A stretch of DNA of 34,576 bases from Tubiluchus corallicola (GCA_030141605.1 JAQGDQ010001566.1:1-34576), one strand, 5' to 3'. Positions 20,195 to 31,020 are shown, counted from the first letter of the stretch. Made by a program: numbers and translations. The notes: generated by a model not told the origin, from the letters alone.

Positions 20195-20880
20195 ACTCGT
20201 TAAAACCACATTGCATTTAACACGTTATTTTTTGTCGGTTTTCTTTTTTTCGTTTTCATTTCTTTTCTACAGCATCTTTCTTTCTCTGCTTTCTAGTCAC
20301 GTTTTCATCATTTCTTGTGTCACAAGTAGTGACGTCACTGGCTCACTGATAATAATTCATTCACTATAATTTGTCTACGCATCAAAGGGTTCACTAATTG
20401 AACCGACATTAGTTATTTCAGCTACCTATTGTTTACCGCAACTTTGCGACTACAAATTTCAGACCGCCCTGTACACGTCCAATGGGCTTGTCGGGTTTTT
20501 TGACAACGTTCCCGGCACAAGTCTGTTTCCCTGTATTACCGCCAGAGGGCGAAAGCGTGCTCAACGAGTTACGAAGTCCAGGTGGGTCTGAATTACAAAT
20601 TTCTTTAGTGCTCTAATGAAAAGAGTTTGTCCCTCTTTCATTAACTCTTTACCCCAGGCGGTTTACCTGCGCGGAAATGCCATGAATAATTAACCCTACC
20701 GGATCAGTAATGGGGACATTTGTCACCTTATTGGACGCAGTGGAAAACGCATTTCGGGGGTTATTTTGCACAAAAGCGTCTCTAATAAATCTGCTTATTT
20801 GTGGTGACAATGAGAATAACAATGATGGAAAAATGGCGAAATCGTTGTTTTATGTTTGAAGAAAAGTTACTGGCGATGGT
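20195..20880. other. Non-repetitive island with CRE and CTCF-like words
   Basis: No coding region recognised. It contains a perfect CRE (TGACGTCA, 20330-20337) and a CTCF-like word CCGCCAGAGGGCGA (20539-20552), in sequence of higher complexity than the flanks. Candidate cis-regulatory DNA by composition only. Confidence 0.4.
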
Positions 20881-20902
20881 AATTATTGATGATGACGACT
20901 AC

Positions 20903-21233
20903 AATGATATTACCAGCGACGATAATGATAATAACAATAACAATGATCATGCTGATGATGTTGATGATGATGATGATGATGATGACGATTATGATGATTA
21001 TGATGATGACGACGAGACGACGACGATGATGATGATGACTACGATGACGACGACGACGACGAAGATGATGATGATGGCGACGATAATGATATTACCAGCG
21101 ACGATAATAATAATAACAATAACAATGATCATGCTGATGATGTCGATATAATGGTGATGATAATGATGATGATGATGATGACGATTATGATGATTATGAT
21201 GATGACGACGAGACGACGACGACGATGATGATG

Positions 21234-21264
<31 letters not shown>

Positions 21265-21340
21265 TGACGACGATAATGATAACAATGATGATGAAAACGA
21301 CGATAATAATAATTGGCCACGATGGTGATGACGACTATGA
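20903..21340. repeat. GAT/GAC array containing a 181-bp duplication
   Basis: AATGATATTACCAGCGACGA occurs at 20903 and 21084, the start of two ~181-bp copies that share AATGATCATGCTGATGATG and GATGATGACGACGAGACGA. The array is degenerate, older than the one at 17521. ORFs are Asp/Thr/Met-rich by-products. Confidence 0.9.
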
Positions 21341-22102
21341 CGATGACGCTGATGATTCTGGCAATGACGACAAAAATGAAAACATGAAAAAATTTACAGC
21401 CAAGAAATATACTAGCCTTTAAGGAGGCGTTTATAAAATCAATTTCAAATTTTTCTAAATTATTAACTCCAATTAAAATCAAATGTGAAGTTTTATTTTT
21501 CTGTTCTATATAAATTTTAAATTATAATTTAAAATACTGTCATTTTTATATTTCCGGTACGAAAATATGCAAAATAATACAATACTAGCAAAGGCCCCGC
21601 AAAAAATTTTGCTTATAAATCCACTTATAATCCACAATGCGCCAACATCCTACCTAGTGTTCGTTTGTTTTCCAAACCCAAAGCCAGTAGCAGCAGCTTT
21701 TACTGAATTAAAGTTATAGACAGAGTATAATGGATGACGCCAGAACAATGGCTTTGCGTCAGCAGTTTTCCAAGGGAAAATTGTCAAAAATAGAACATCT
21801 AATTAACTCATCGGTACTCCTCTTGGTGGACGTGTCCTGAAATATAGCCCACACCATCGTGTAGCCCTGTTCTTCCTCTTTCTAAAGAGCTGTATATCTC
21901 CTTTCGAGAGTCCCACCAGGCGCCGCCAGAGCGTTTTTTCCGCATGCTGTTTGACCAAAATTTATATTTCATACCAAGAACAAGAACACGAACTGGTGTG
22001 TGCGCTGTTATCATTTAAAACTAAATTACAACGACATTAAAAAATCAAAATCAGACATTTATTCTAATTCAAAAGCTGGTTAATTATCGAGAGTAACTTA
22101 TT
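21341..22102. other. Spacer, nothing recognised
   Basis: No credible gene. Short ORFs (68 aa) show no resemblance to a known family. Confidence 0.35.
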
Positions 22103-22568
22103 TTAACTCTTTCAGTCCCAAATTATTTTTTTAATAAGAGAGAATTTTTAGGTTGGTACTTTTGTTCAGTATGTCCATCTTGTTTACACATAATAATAAT
22201 TTTTTTCTACCTGTGCCCGCGTGCTAAATATAGCCTGTATCCCACGGGATACATTGAGATTCAATGGAAGCATAAAATGTGCTTCATTTTGCAGCTGCTG
22301 ATAATTTTTTAAGTATTTAAGACTTTTAGTATGCATGCTATGCTGATCTGTACAAAGTCGTCTCTAAAGTATTGTACCTTGCACAGTTTTTTATGCTATG
22401 TAGATTTTCTAGTTAGCCATTTTATCACCATTTTTAGTTCATTGTTATTGGCTTAAATCAAAATAACTATTAACAGATCAAATAACTATCAGTTTTAAAA
22501 TTTTATTAATTTTAAAGGCAGAAAATATTCTCGTATCCCACGGGACACAACGGGTATGAAAGGGTTAA
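22103..22568. mobile_element. TTAA-bounded MITE with piggyBac-like ends
   Basis: The left edge reads TTAACTCTTTCAGTCCC and the right edge, as complement, TTAACCCTTTCATACCC, both beginning with TTAA. The subterminal palindrome GTATCCCACGGGATAC (22238-22253) recurs as GTATCCCACGGGACAC (22533-22548). TTAA target sites and TTAACCCTTT ends are known for piggyBac-derived MITEs. It is 466 bp with no transposase. Confidence 0.68.
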
Positions 22569-23430
22569 TTATGATTTAAACCTACACGAAGACGTATATG
22601 CATTTTTCAAATTCTCCATATTTGCCCATGACGTCACAAGTACTCGTGAACTGAATTTATGTCCCAATTTTTCGCCTCATTAATTCAGCACTTCAAACAC
22701 TCCACAAATTGGGCCGATCCAAATCGTGACTTTCCCACCTTTAATTAAGACTCGGGAAGAAGCTGAGTACATCCAGGTAAGTTAATCAACGCTTCCCAGC
22801 ATCTTCTACACCTGTGTACTTCAGCACACCCGAGAATTCAACATCCCGTCGCTAAGCGATAGAGAGATCACGTATCAGTGATGTTGCTGCATTGTAGGTA
22901 AATTATAATGATAGGTTAATTACCTGGGACCACCTGTAGTTGTTAATTACAGGTATGAGAAAGTGGAGATGATAGTGTAACTAGGATGATGAGAGGTGGA
23001 ACGGGTGCTGATCTAAGATGCTTGAATGAGAAACAAGTTTGTGTTTAACTGTTGAGGATTTAAAAAGATTAAAATTTTCATAACAGTAATTCATTAACGT
23101 ACAGGGCATTCCGTAATAATACGATCAAGCAGCAATATGCACGATCTTTGTCCCGTAGTAATAGGATCAAGCAATATGCACGATCTTTGTGAGACCTCTT
23201 TTTATTAACGATTCAAAGATTTATTCGGAAATCCATAAAACTGAATTCGAATTCGATTCAGATTCGAATTCCCGCAATTCGGTTTGATTTGAGTTCGAAA
23301 GTCACAAATTTAATCCGTTCCGAATTTATTTTCCGGTAGAGAATGCTTGCCCCTACTTATAATTACTAAATGTGACCAGGGCTCGAGTACCCTACAGGGT
23401 AGTACCCCCTGTAGCAACCTAGCACCCCTC
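22569..23430. other. Non-repetitive island (22600-22980) and AT-rich flank
   Basis: 22600-22980 has mixed composition, a perfect CRE (22629-22636), homeodomain-type words (CATTAATTC, CTTTAATTAAG, GTTAATTACC) and ACCTG/CAGGT pairs. No ORF. Further on, 23112-23150 is tandemly repeated at about 23153-23188 (word AATATGCACGATCTTTGT), and 23243-23276 holds GAATTCGAATTC-type palindromes. Confidence 0.4.
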
Positions 23431-23750
23431 AAGCTTGGGAACCCAATAATTGCCTGTGGTGTGTTAGAACTAGCGTCCCTACGAAATTGTTACTTTAATA
23501 AAGACGCAGTTGCTGTAGGTCAAAGGTTAAGTGTAACAAAACAACATGTCTAAAAACTACAACCGTCACGTGACATGTGGGCAAAGCAAAGCCGTCGGCA
23601 GTAACTTCAGCTGTTTTTCGTAGACTACTTAATTATGCATTAGACTGAGCGTAGAGTAATTCATTAGCAGGATGTTGCTTGGGAACAAGGAAAAATGAAC
23701 TATTTAAGGTTCTAGCTAGCTGTTAAAACTGTCTGATTGCCAACTAGTAC
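23430..23750 (+). mobile_element. Composite of family D core and family A MITE
   Basis: The family D core (CCTGTGGTGTGTTAGAACTA, ~23454-23473) runs through TACTTTAATAAAG to the family A end GGTCAAAGGTTAAGTGTA (23518-23535), then the A interior to TAGCTAGCTGTTAAAACTG. The same D-to-A order occurs in reverse at 25455-25660, so the join is heritable. Confidence 0.68.
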
Positions 23751-24180
23751 TAGATGAACACAAGACAGCTTTGAAAAATGCATCTGGTAATAGAACTTTA
23801 GGAATATTTACAGACACCGTGACGAAAATGTTTCAAACTGTATTTAAAAATTACACATCACTTAATTAGAAATATACTAATTAGTAATTAAAATTGGTTT
23901 CAGCAAAAAAATAAACTAGTGCAAGTAACTAATAATGTTACTAACAATAATTTTAATTAAATCTGCTATGAGCTGTTGAATGTAAATTTCAATTGTATAT
24001 GCAGAACTGTTTCGTAATTGTAATTGTAACTGTAATTATTGTATGTTACATCGAACTTATATAGATATAATTAACATATATGTGCCCTGCAATTACAGGG
24101 TTTAAAAGTTCTGAATCTATTTTTTCTAAATAAAAGATTTATAATAAAAAAATTTGCAAGCCCCACTTTCTCTGCAGCTT
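23751..24180. other. AT-rich spacer
   Basis: No gene. A small hairpin CCCTG-CAATTA-CAGGG lies near 24085-24101. Confidence 0.35.
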
Positions 24181-24650
24181 CCCTGCAAGTTGGTTTAAAA
24201 TCATCATCATCATTATTTACTCGTTGTTACGATTATCCCCGCTTGTTAGAGAAATAATGAGAAGAACTCGAGGACGCTCTCTAAGATCTCGAGGAAGCTG
24301 AGGAGCTCTTTGGCTTCTCTCGTTTGTGCGAGATGCTGCTGATGCACGCATGGCTGCTCCGTCATTAATTAACCAAATAATTCTATGTAGTCGCTAATTA
24401 TCGGCGCGGAGACAATTACTAGCTGACAAGATGACGTAATAGCTGTCGCAGCTTCCCTAAAAGATAATCGAGATGTTATTAACACGTGAAAGCTTTAGAT
24501 AAAGCGATAGACATGGATGCTGCAATTAAATTACAGCAGTTCAGACACGTTGGTGATGTAATAATGGTTTGACAGCAGCGCCGCCCTATTGGCGTGTTCT
24601 TGAAAGGAAAGAACAAGTCACTCAGTATCTTGAGTTTAGTTTACTGTTAT
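24181..24650. other. Non-repetitive island, candidate cis-regulatory DNA
   Basis: Mixed composition, no transposon signature, no ORF. Contains CTCGAG twice, GCTAATTATC, CATTAATTAACC, and GATGACGTAATAG. Conservation cannot be judged here. Confidence 0.35.
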
Positions 24651-25450
24651 CACTTAAACTTTGAAAAATATAACAAAGAAATTTGCAAAGAACTGCATAT
24701 AAAGCATGAATTTACAATAAACGGCCTCTGAATAGAAATTTTCAGGCGTGGTGGTTGCCGCCATTAACTTGAAAATTATGACGTAACAGGGAGACTTCGT
24801 GACTTTTCGTAAGCACGTCGTGGCTTTACGTAATTGCACACTGCTTAAACTAATTCAAACTTCTGCAGCTTACCTAACGTTCATGCAAAAATGTTGCACA
24901 ATTAGCTATCTAATTATTTTGTAAAAACTTATTATACTTTTGGTAAAAATTGTTAGTGCACTACTTTTCTTCAAGACGAATGACGTCATTGGAAGAACAA
25001 TGGGGAATGAAAAGTGGACCGCCCAAGGATGAAGTGATCGCGACTTTAAAGTGATTTCACGAATTACACGAGGCGGTTATTGCAGTTTTATTACTAAATC
25101 CTTCTAACGTTTTCGCGAACATATTGAAATAAGCTTGACTTCTCAGAAGGCTTGACCTTTCCTTTAACTGCCCGTGTTGAAACTTATTTATGGATGGATT
25201 TCCTGTAACTGTTTGCTGTAGCTACTGCCTTTATTCAACGCACAATGTTTAATCTATGAACTTGAATAAAAAAAATAAATACGCCAGTTTATTTCTTAAA
25301 ACCGCCGTTGACATAAGGTGGTCATCTTGACGGCGCAAAAATACGTGGTAAGTTTGTAGCTTTACGTAAATACGCATCTAGTTTTTAGCGAGCTATTAAA
25401 GCTTTTATACAAGGCAGCAAAATAACCGCTTTTTGTGTGTTAGTAGTAAA
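24651..25450. other. Spacer with one perfect CRE
   Basis: TGACGTCA at 24981-24988 and TGACGTAA near 24780. Otherwise nothing recognised. The 61-aa ORF on the minus strand shows no family resemblance. Confidence 0.35.
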
Positions 25451-25454
25451 ACAA

Positions 25455-25800
25455 ATTAAGTTACTGCAGACGGCTTTGCTTTGCCGACATGTCACGTGAC
25501 AGTTGTAGCTAAGACACGTTGCTGTGGTACACTTAACCTTTGACCTACAGCAAGTGCGTCTGCCCAAAACGAAACGATGAAAAGGCTTATGAAAGTAACA
25601 ATTTTGTAGGGGCGCTAGTTCTAACACACCACAGGTAATTATTGACCAGCGCTTTATAAATAAGAGCCTGGCTAGCAGAGACAACAAAAATTTACATTTT
25701 ACACCTATACAGTTCGTACCTTAATGTTTTTGTGCTGCTGAGACTTTTCTGTCAGAAAGCAGTTAAAAAATTTATAATATAACATGTTTCTGATAAAAAT
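25455..25800 (-). mobile_element. Composite of family A MITE and family D repeat, reverse copy
   Basis: 25455-25556 is the reverse complement of the start of family A (GGCTTTGCTTTGCCGACATG, ends AACCTTTGACCTA). 25590-25640 is the D core (GGGGCGCTAGTTCTAACACA then CCACAGG), followed by the D body with TTTTTGTGCTGCTGAGAC near 25729. It mirrors 23430-23750 about 2 kb away in inverted orientation. Confidence 0.68.
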
Positions 25801-26101
25801 TGCCTAAAGAAGTTAATTTCGTGCTTAAGAATTTCGTGCAATAGAAAGATATAAGGACAAATCCACGAGTTGAAACTTAACAGTAAGGAAGCAACTATCT
25901 AACTGCAGGGATAACCCTCCCTGTAAAAACTTATTCTTTCGACTTTATTATTAAAACAACGCAAGTTTTTTAAACTTTAAATTTACTATTGGTTAAAAAC
26001 ATGTCCAAACGTTTCAACAGCAAGTCTTATAGCAATCTTCGCTTACACAAACGTGCTTGATGCACAGGAAAGATGCCCACCATTGCACAAACTGTGGCTA
26101 G
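25801..26101. other. AT-rich spacer before the LINE fragment
   Basis: Nothing recognised; it does not continue the reverse-transcriptase frame, and a TAG at 26099-26101 closes that frame. Confidence 0.35.
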
Positions 26102-26835
26102 ATTAATGCTGATGATGTGGCATGGATTACAAGAAACAAAGAAGAAGTAGATGAAATAAAAAACTCAATAGAGGAAAAACTGAACAGAATGGATCTCGTT
26201 GTAAACAAAAATAAAACTGAAGAGTTTCATATAACACGCCATGGTGATGAATCATGGCAAAGATGCAAGTATCTCGGTAGTCTGCTGGCTACAGAGGACG
26301 ACATATCAAGACGGAAGATAATGGCATTATCAGCTTACTCAAAACTCACAAAAGTTTTTGAGAATAGGAAGATTTCTTTGGAAACAAAAATTAGAATATT
26401 CTCAGCCTTAGTCGAAACTATATTTCTGTATAACTCTAAGCTCTGGACATTAGAAGCAAATCACAAAGCTGAAATCGATGCGTTTCAAAGGCGAAATTAC
26501 AGAAACATTTTGGGTATTAGATGGCCAAAGAAAATTTCAAACAAAGATATGAAAAAATAAAAGAACCTTGGACAAGAAAAATAAAAAGACGCCATTTAAG
26601 ATGGATTGGGCATATGCTTAGACTACCTGTTGATATTCCAGTGAAGACAGCTCTTCAACAAGCCATAGAACCAGCTAAAAAACCTGCAGGACAAATGTTA
26701 ACATGTTTAGATCTTGCACAGAAAGATTTAAACACTTCAGCATTGATCCTTAGAGATAAATGCACTTGGGGCATTGCGGCGAGCAGGGAGTCCTGGCATA
26801 GGGAGGTGAGCAGAATCATGTCCCTGGACGTGTGA
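26102..26835 (+). pseudogene. 5'-truncated, frameshifted non-LTR retrotransposon reverse transcriptase (3' part)
   Basis: The frame opens with I-N-A-D-D-V-A-W, the catalytic A-D-D box of a LINE reverse transcriptase, directly after a stop. It continues through the thumb region (RCKYLGSLL, RRKIMALSAYSKL) to FQRRNYRNILGIRWP. The frame breaks near 26550; a second frame gives EPWTRKIKRRHLRWIGHMLR, the conserved C-terminal motif of many LINE ORF2 proteins, and runs to TGA at 26833-26835. The fingers, palm start and endonuclease are missing. It is a dead fragment; the clade is uncertain (RTE- or Jockey-like). The GAT-rich 3' tail follows. Confidence 0.88.
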
Positions 26836-26999
26836 TTCATTGGATGATGATGATGATGATCTGGCATAGGGAGGTGAGCAGAATCATGTCACTGGACGAA
26901 TGATTCATTGGATGATGATGATGATGATGATGATGATCTGGCATAGGGAGGTGAGCAGAATCATGTCACTGGACGTGTGATTCGTTGAAGAAGAAGTAG
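26791..26999 (+). repeat. Triplicated LINE 3' end with GAT/GAA tails
   Basis: The ~70-bp 3' terminus (from TGGCATAGGGAGGTGAGCAG through the stop and ATTCATTG) is present three times, at 26793, 26862 and 26939. Copies 1 and 2 end in GATGATGAT runs of different length; copy 3 ends GAAGAAGAAG. Copies are nearly identical, so the triplication is recent or was made during insertion. Confidence 0.88.
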
Positions 27000-27138
27000 C
27001 CTGCCGTAGTTAATTATCTTTCTAATTTTTCAAATTTTATAAGAAACAACTGCTAACTTTTATAGGCAGGAAGATGTATATTTTGAACAGTAAATTAAAA
27101 TGAGATTGAGTCTAAACAATCGTCCGGTTTTCCTTTAA
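27000..27138 (-). mobile_element. Family B MITE fragment (minus strand, one end)
   Basis: Ends CGTCCGGTTTTCCTTTAA (TTAA at 27135-27138) and matches the complement of 33231-33350 (GAACAGTAAATTAAAATGAG, then GGCAGGAAGATGTATATTTT). It abuts the LINE tail directly. Confidence 0.65.
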
Positions 27139-27174
27139 TACAACATGTCTGCATTGATGAAAAGTTAAAAGAAC

Positions 27175-28055
27175 AATTCTATAAGGTTGCTGGTCTTAAC
27201 ACACCACAATCAATTATGTCAATTTCATCTATAAGAAAGGCTTCGCTATTAACAGCAACTTGTAGAGTTTTACCAAAGATTTGGTCAAATGTCATTATTT
27301 TTGTGCCGCTAAGTTGACTTGCATGTCAGAAGCGGTTGAATAAAATTAATTTAAGGTATTTTTATTTAAATTTTTGATTTTGAAAAACCTTTAGACGTAG
27401 TTTTCCATAGTATAAAAACAATGCATCGTGATTATATTGTTTTGATACTGATTTTGTACTGAGTACATTAGGTTTCACTTCTGCCACACGTATTCAGCAT
27501 TAGTAACAGCTGGTTACTTCTATTCTACAATTTATCATTATTGCACAAAATAATTTCATAATGTCGAGTGCTGTAGAACTGATGTACTTCATCAGTTGCC
27601 ATAATTCTGACCATAATGACAGTTTGGTACAACAAAAATAGTTAATTTCGAATAATTTTTTAGTTAACGAATTACGTTTACGCATTCTGATTAGTTCATA
27701 CGGCACAGGTGGAAAGTTCCAAAGACCGTCATTTTTAACACACCACAAGCAATTACATTAGCCCATCTTATAAGTGCAACTCTGCAAATCAGGACCATAT
27801 TAAGGACATTATAAATCTACCGTATTGATTAGAAACATTATTTCGTAGATTTTTATAACGTAAATATTGCGTTTCAGAAATTTCAGAAATCGAAATTTTA
27901 ATCAAAAAGACTTTAAATTTTTTTCAAACGCTTTTTGACTTAAAAGTCATTTTAGCGACACAAAAATAGCAAAGTCAATAACACAAAGTGTGAAGCCTTT
28001 CTTATAGAAGGAGATTACATAATTACCTGTGGTGTGCAAAAACAAGATGTCTGTA
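27175..28055. mobile_element. Family D inverted-repeat element with nested third copy of the core
   Basis: The left end has TTAACACACCACAATCAATT, then TATAAGAAAGGCTTC; the right end has GAAGCCTTTCTTATA, then TTACCTGTGGTGTGC. The 15-bp word is a perfect inverted match. Inner landmarks TTTTTGTGCCGCTAAG (27301) and its complement around 27955 also pair. A further D core in the left orientation lies at 27738-27760, inside the element. No coding capacity. Confidence 0.7.
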
Positions 28056-28117
28056 AAATGATATTTTAATTTTCGGAAGAAGTGTACAATTCCCTAGACA
28101 ATTTAAATACAGTAATC

Positions 28118-28182
28118 CTATTGCTAACCCTATTGCTAACCCTAAGCCAACCCTAATAACCCCAACTCTACCCTAATCCGCT
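28118..28182 (-). repeat. Degenerate telomere-like (CCCTAA)n tract
   Basis: GCTAACCCTA occurs twice, followed by AGCCAACCCTAATAACCCC and CTACCCTAATCC: six or seven imperfect CCCTAA/TTAGGG-like units in 65 bp. It could be an interstitial telomeric relic or chance. Confidence 0.5.
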
Positions 28183-28464
28183 TCACCAACTGATTTTTGT
28201 GTGTGGAATTAATTGTAAACTTTGACCTGATTTTTAATCAAAGCAGAAATTGTATAAATTGTATATCAATAAATAAATATGTAGACTAATTCGTAAGTTA
28301 TTTATCATCTATTTCCACGCCAGGAGACGAATGAAGCCATAACGATTAAAGGAGTGACACTCTTCAAAACCCTCCTGTTGTTTGCCACCACTTTGCCACT
28401 CACTCCAGCTTCACCATCTTTCGCAATGCTCTCTATTACCACAATCCTTCTTCATGTTGTAATG
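28183..28464. other. Spacer, nothing recognised
   Basis: AT-rich sequence with no gene or repeat signature. Confidence 0.35.
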
Positions 28465-28560
28465 CAGTAAAATCCGCTTATAACGAGTTTCAAGGCACCG
28501 TGAAAATTCGCACGCTATAACCGAGTTCGTTATAGCCGAAGTAAATTGTCCGAGAGCATT
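28465..28560 (+). mobile_element. Pogo/Tigger-like terminal repeat fragment
   Basis: CAGTAAAATCCGCTTATAAC begins the segment, followed by CGAGTTCGTTATAGCCGAAG. The pattern CAGT.(A)AACC...TTATAACG is typical of pogo-type Tc1/mariner ends as I remember them. No partner end, no TA duplication and no transposase found, so the assignment is tentative. Confidence 0.4.
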
Positions 28561-28869
28561 ACAACCAAATGGTTAAACTACAAAACAGCATAAAATGACA
28601 AAATATAAAAACTTATAAAAGAATAATCAAGGTAGAACCGTACAGCAACAAGCATTATTACACTGTTACAAGATACATGAACGAAATAAATTTAAATTAG
28701 TCAAAATTTAAGTTTGGAAATTAAATAAGCCATTTGAGATAAAACTGTTCTTGTATCTCTCTGTTCTGTATCGAGGTAAGGGTGGTAGCGAGTGCTATAT
28801 CTACGACCATTAGGGTGTGGTGAAAATAACTTTTTTATCCAATCTTTTTACAGCTTTTCCTAATTTGGA
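28561..28869. other. Spacer, nothing recognised
   Basis: AT-rich sequence with no gene or repeat signature, following the pogo-like end. Confidence 0.35.
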
Positions 28870-29180
28870 GGTTTGATGAGATACTTATTGTTGTTGTTGG
28901 CAACCTTCTGTCTCGGAAGACAATGGAGTGTGCGCCAAGAGATTCAGTTATTGATCACATTGATGGAGCTGCAGCGTCGACTGTGGCTGAGCAGTCCGAT
29001 CCTTGAACGTCTCCAGGGCGCATGCCTGGGCAAGGTGTATGGAGATCCTGAGTTGTCCAGAGAACAGGAACCCCCTCTCTTTCTCCCTGGTGTAGTCCAA
29101 AGGAAAGCTGAGCGATACGTTTGGCACCAGGTTGACTGCAGGAGCTGCCGGAGTCGTGAGCATGCTGCATGAGATACTAA
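28870..29180 (+). mobile_element. GC-rich SINE-like dispersed repeat fragment
   Basis: A sharply bounded GC-rich block. Its word order (GCCTGGGCAAGGTGTATGGA, then CCCCCTCTCTTTCTCCC, TGGTGTAGTCCAAAGGAAAG, TTTGGCACCAG) follows that of a SINE-like repeat I recall from other animal genomes, without its tRNA-derived head. Four overlapping frames on both strands are open, typical of GC-rich non-coding DNA. The 5' frame begins MRYLLLLLATFCLG, which resembles a signal peptide but comes from a short TTG run. I do not call a gene. Confidence 0.4.
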
Positions 29181-29592
29181 CATGGGTAAATTTTCAGCTT
29201 TATTAAGCTTTGGGAACACGTGTCTCCAGTTATCTTAAGATTGCTGAATTTTGCTCATTTGTGTAGTAATTTGACAAAGTTTAAAAACTATTATATCCAC
29301 TCCACTCACCTAGTCATTGGCAGGGCCCATTTCAGCCTAGGCGAGGCCCAGGGAAGTGGGGCGTGTGAGGCCCCATTGGGGGGGGGGGGGGGGGTGTCAA
29401 AGCACTGGGGGGCGGGCGCTACCATGGTTGGCGCCCAGAACATTTTTGAACTGCTACAACGCCGGAGAAGCATTTTCGAAGAGAAACTATGGAGTTATAC
29501 AGTTGTTAAAGGAAAGAAAAATTGAAAGAAAAACTGCTTTATCCTCAAGACCAGTCCTTAATACTTGTCAATACTGGCAAACGGCGTGCGTG

Positions 29593-29596
<4 letters not shown>
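29181..29596. other. Spacer with GC-rich patch and a 17-G run
   Basis: 29325-29450 is GC-rich with G17 at 29378-29394 and palindromic GGGCGCTACC..GGTTGGCGCCC. It may be another decayed repeat. No gene seen. Confidence 0.4.

Positions 29597-29677
<81 letters not shown>
29597..29677 (+). repeat. (GA)n microsatellite
   Basis: About 80 bp of uninterrupted GA dinucleotides. The second GA run of similar length in the window (the other is 9849-9928). Confidence 0.95.
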
Positions 29678-29680
<3 letters not shown>

Positions 29681-29984
29681 CCCCACTTCCCCCCCTTGAA
29701 ATAGGCCCTGGTCATGGGCATCTGACAACAGAATGTGGATCTTTTTACAGTTTATTAGGATTGGTAAGAACAATCTTTTAGAAGAATTTTAAACAAATGT
29801 TGAAGATTAACCAAAACTAGCACATTTACATCGTGTGTCAGTCGAAGTAGCTGTTTGTCCGTTTCTCAACTTCACACTGAATTTTAAGTTTTAACTCAAC
29901 AGTTTCTGTTCCACGCACAAATGCCTGTAAGCCTCAGAAAAGGACATTTTAACCGAAAATGTTTTTAATTAATTATCCTTTACC

Positions 29985-30150
29985 GCCTTGTGACAGTCAT
30001 TCCGGCGGCACAAAAATATTAGCATTTTTATAGGTGTAAAATGTAATTTTTGTGGTTGTGAAGGTCTTCGCTAATATAAAGGACTACCCGAAGCAATTGT
30101 TTGTGGTGTGTTAAAAAGTAGCGCCCTTTCAAAATTGACATTTCAAGAGT
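29985..30150 (+). mobile_element. Family D repeat, single copy
   Basis: CCGGCGGCACAAAAATATTA leads to TAGGTGTAAAATGTAATTTT and then the core TTTGTGGTGTGTTAAAAAGT with AGCGCCCTTTCAAAATTG. It is the complement of the layout at 25590-25750. Confidence 0.65.
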
Positions 30151-30206
30151 TCATTCATTTCCAATTTGCATCTTACAATTATCATTAAAATACAGATAAT
30201 TATCCA

Positions 30207-30590
30207 TTAAGTAAATATAAATATAAATATAAATATAAATATAAATATAAATATAAATATAAATATAAATATAAATATAAATATAAATATAAATATAAAT
30301 ATAAATATAAATATAAATATAAATATAAATATAAATATAAATATAAATATAAATATAAATATAAATATAAAGATAAATATAAATATAAATATAAATATAA
30401 ATATAAATATAAATATAAATATAAATATAAATATAAATATAAATATAAATATAAATATAAATATAAATATAAATATAAATATAAATATAAATATAAATAT
30501 AAATATAAATATAAATATAAATATAAATATAAATATAAATATAAATATAAATATAAATATAAATATAAATATAAATATAAATATAAATAA
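30207..30590. repeat. (AAATAT)n hexanucleotide array, nearly perfect
   Basis: About 64 hexamers with one visible substitution (AAAGAT near 30369). Such uniformity over ~385 bp means very recent expansion or an assembly estimate of copy number. Confidence 0.95.
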
Positions 30591-31020
30591 ATGTACTATT
30601 ATCGAGAAATTACAAAATGCATTTTAATTTTCTTTCGATGCAAACATGTTGTAGAACTAATTAGAAAACGCTAGTGTAAATTTTTAAATATTTAATTCCT
30701 TAGTAACTTATTGTTTTTAATTATTACTTGCTACTTTATTTGCAAGTAACTACTTTCAATTTTAGTGAATTTGTGAACATCTGGGTATTTCGTCTAAAAC
30801 TAGCAAAAAATTGGAAAATTCTCCTCAATCCAGCATTAATGACCACATTTGTGCCTCTGGCCACAAAGCTGATTTTATCAATTTCAGCATTGTGTCCAGA
30901 ACTACAACTAACTGGGACTTATTAATAAAACAAAGTTTATCTATGTACCCTAATAAGGCTTCTCTTAATGTACGAAGCAGTTCAATTCCTTTAACTTTAT
31001 TTTCAAACACTTAGCTATTT
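30591..31020. other. AT-rich spacer, nothing recognised
   Basis: Short ORFs (61-67 aa) show no family resemblance. Confidence 0.35.

Noticed and set aside
26655-26867. Minus-strand 70-aa ORF over the LINE tail
   Set aside because: Antisense shadow of the reverse-transcriptase fragment and its GAT tail.
28873-29172. 99-aa ORF with signal-peptide-like start
   Set aside because: The hydrophobic start comes from a TTG run, the body is a SINE-like GC-rich repeat, and three more frames on the other strand are equally open.
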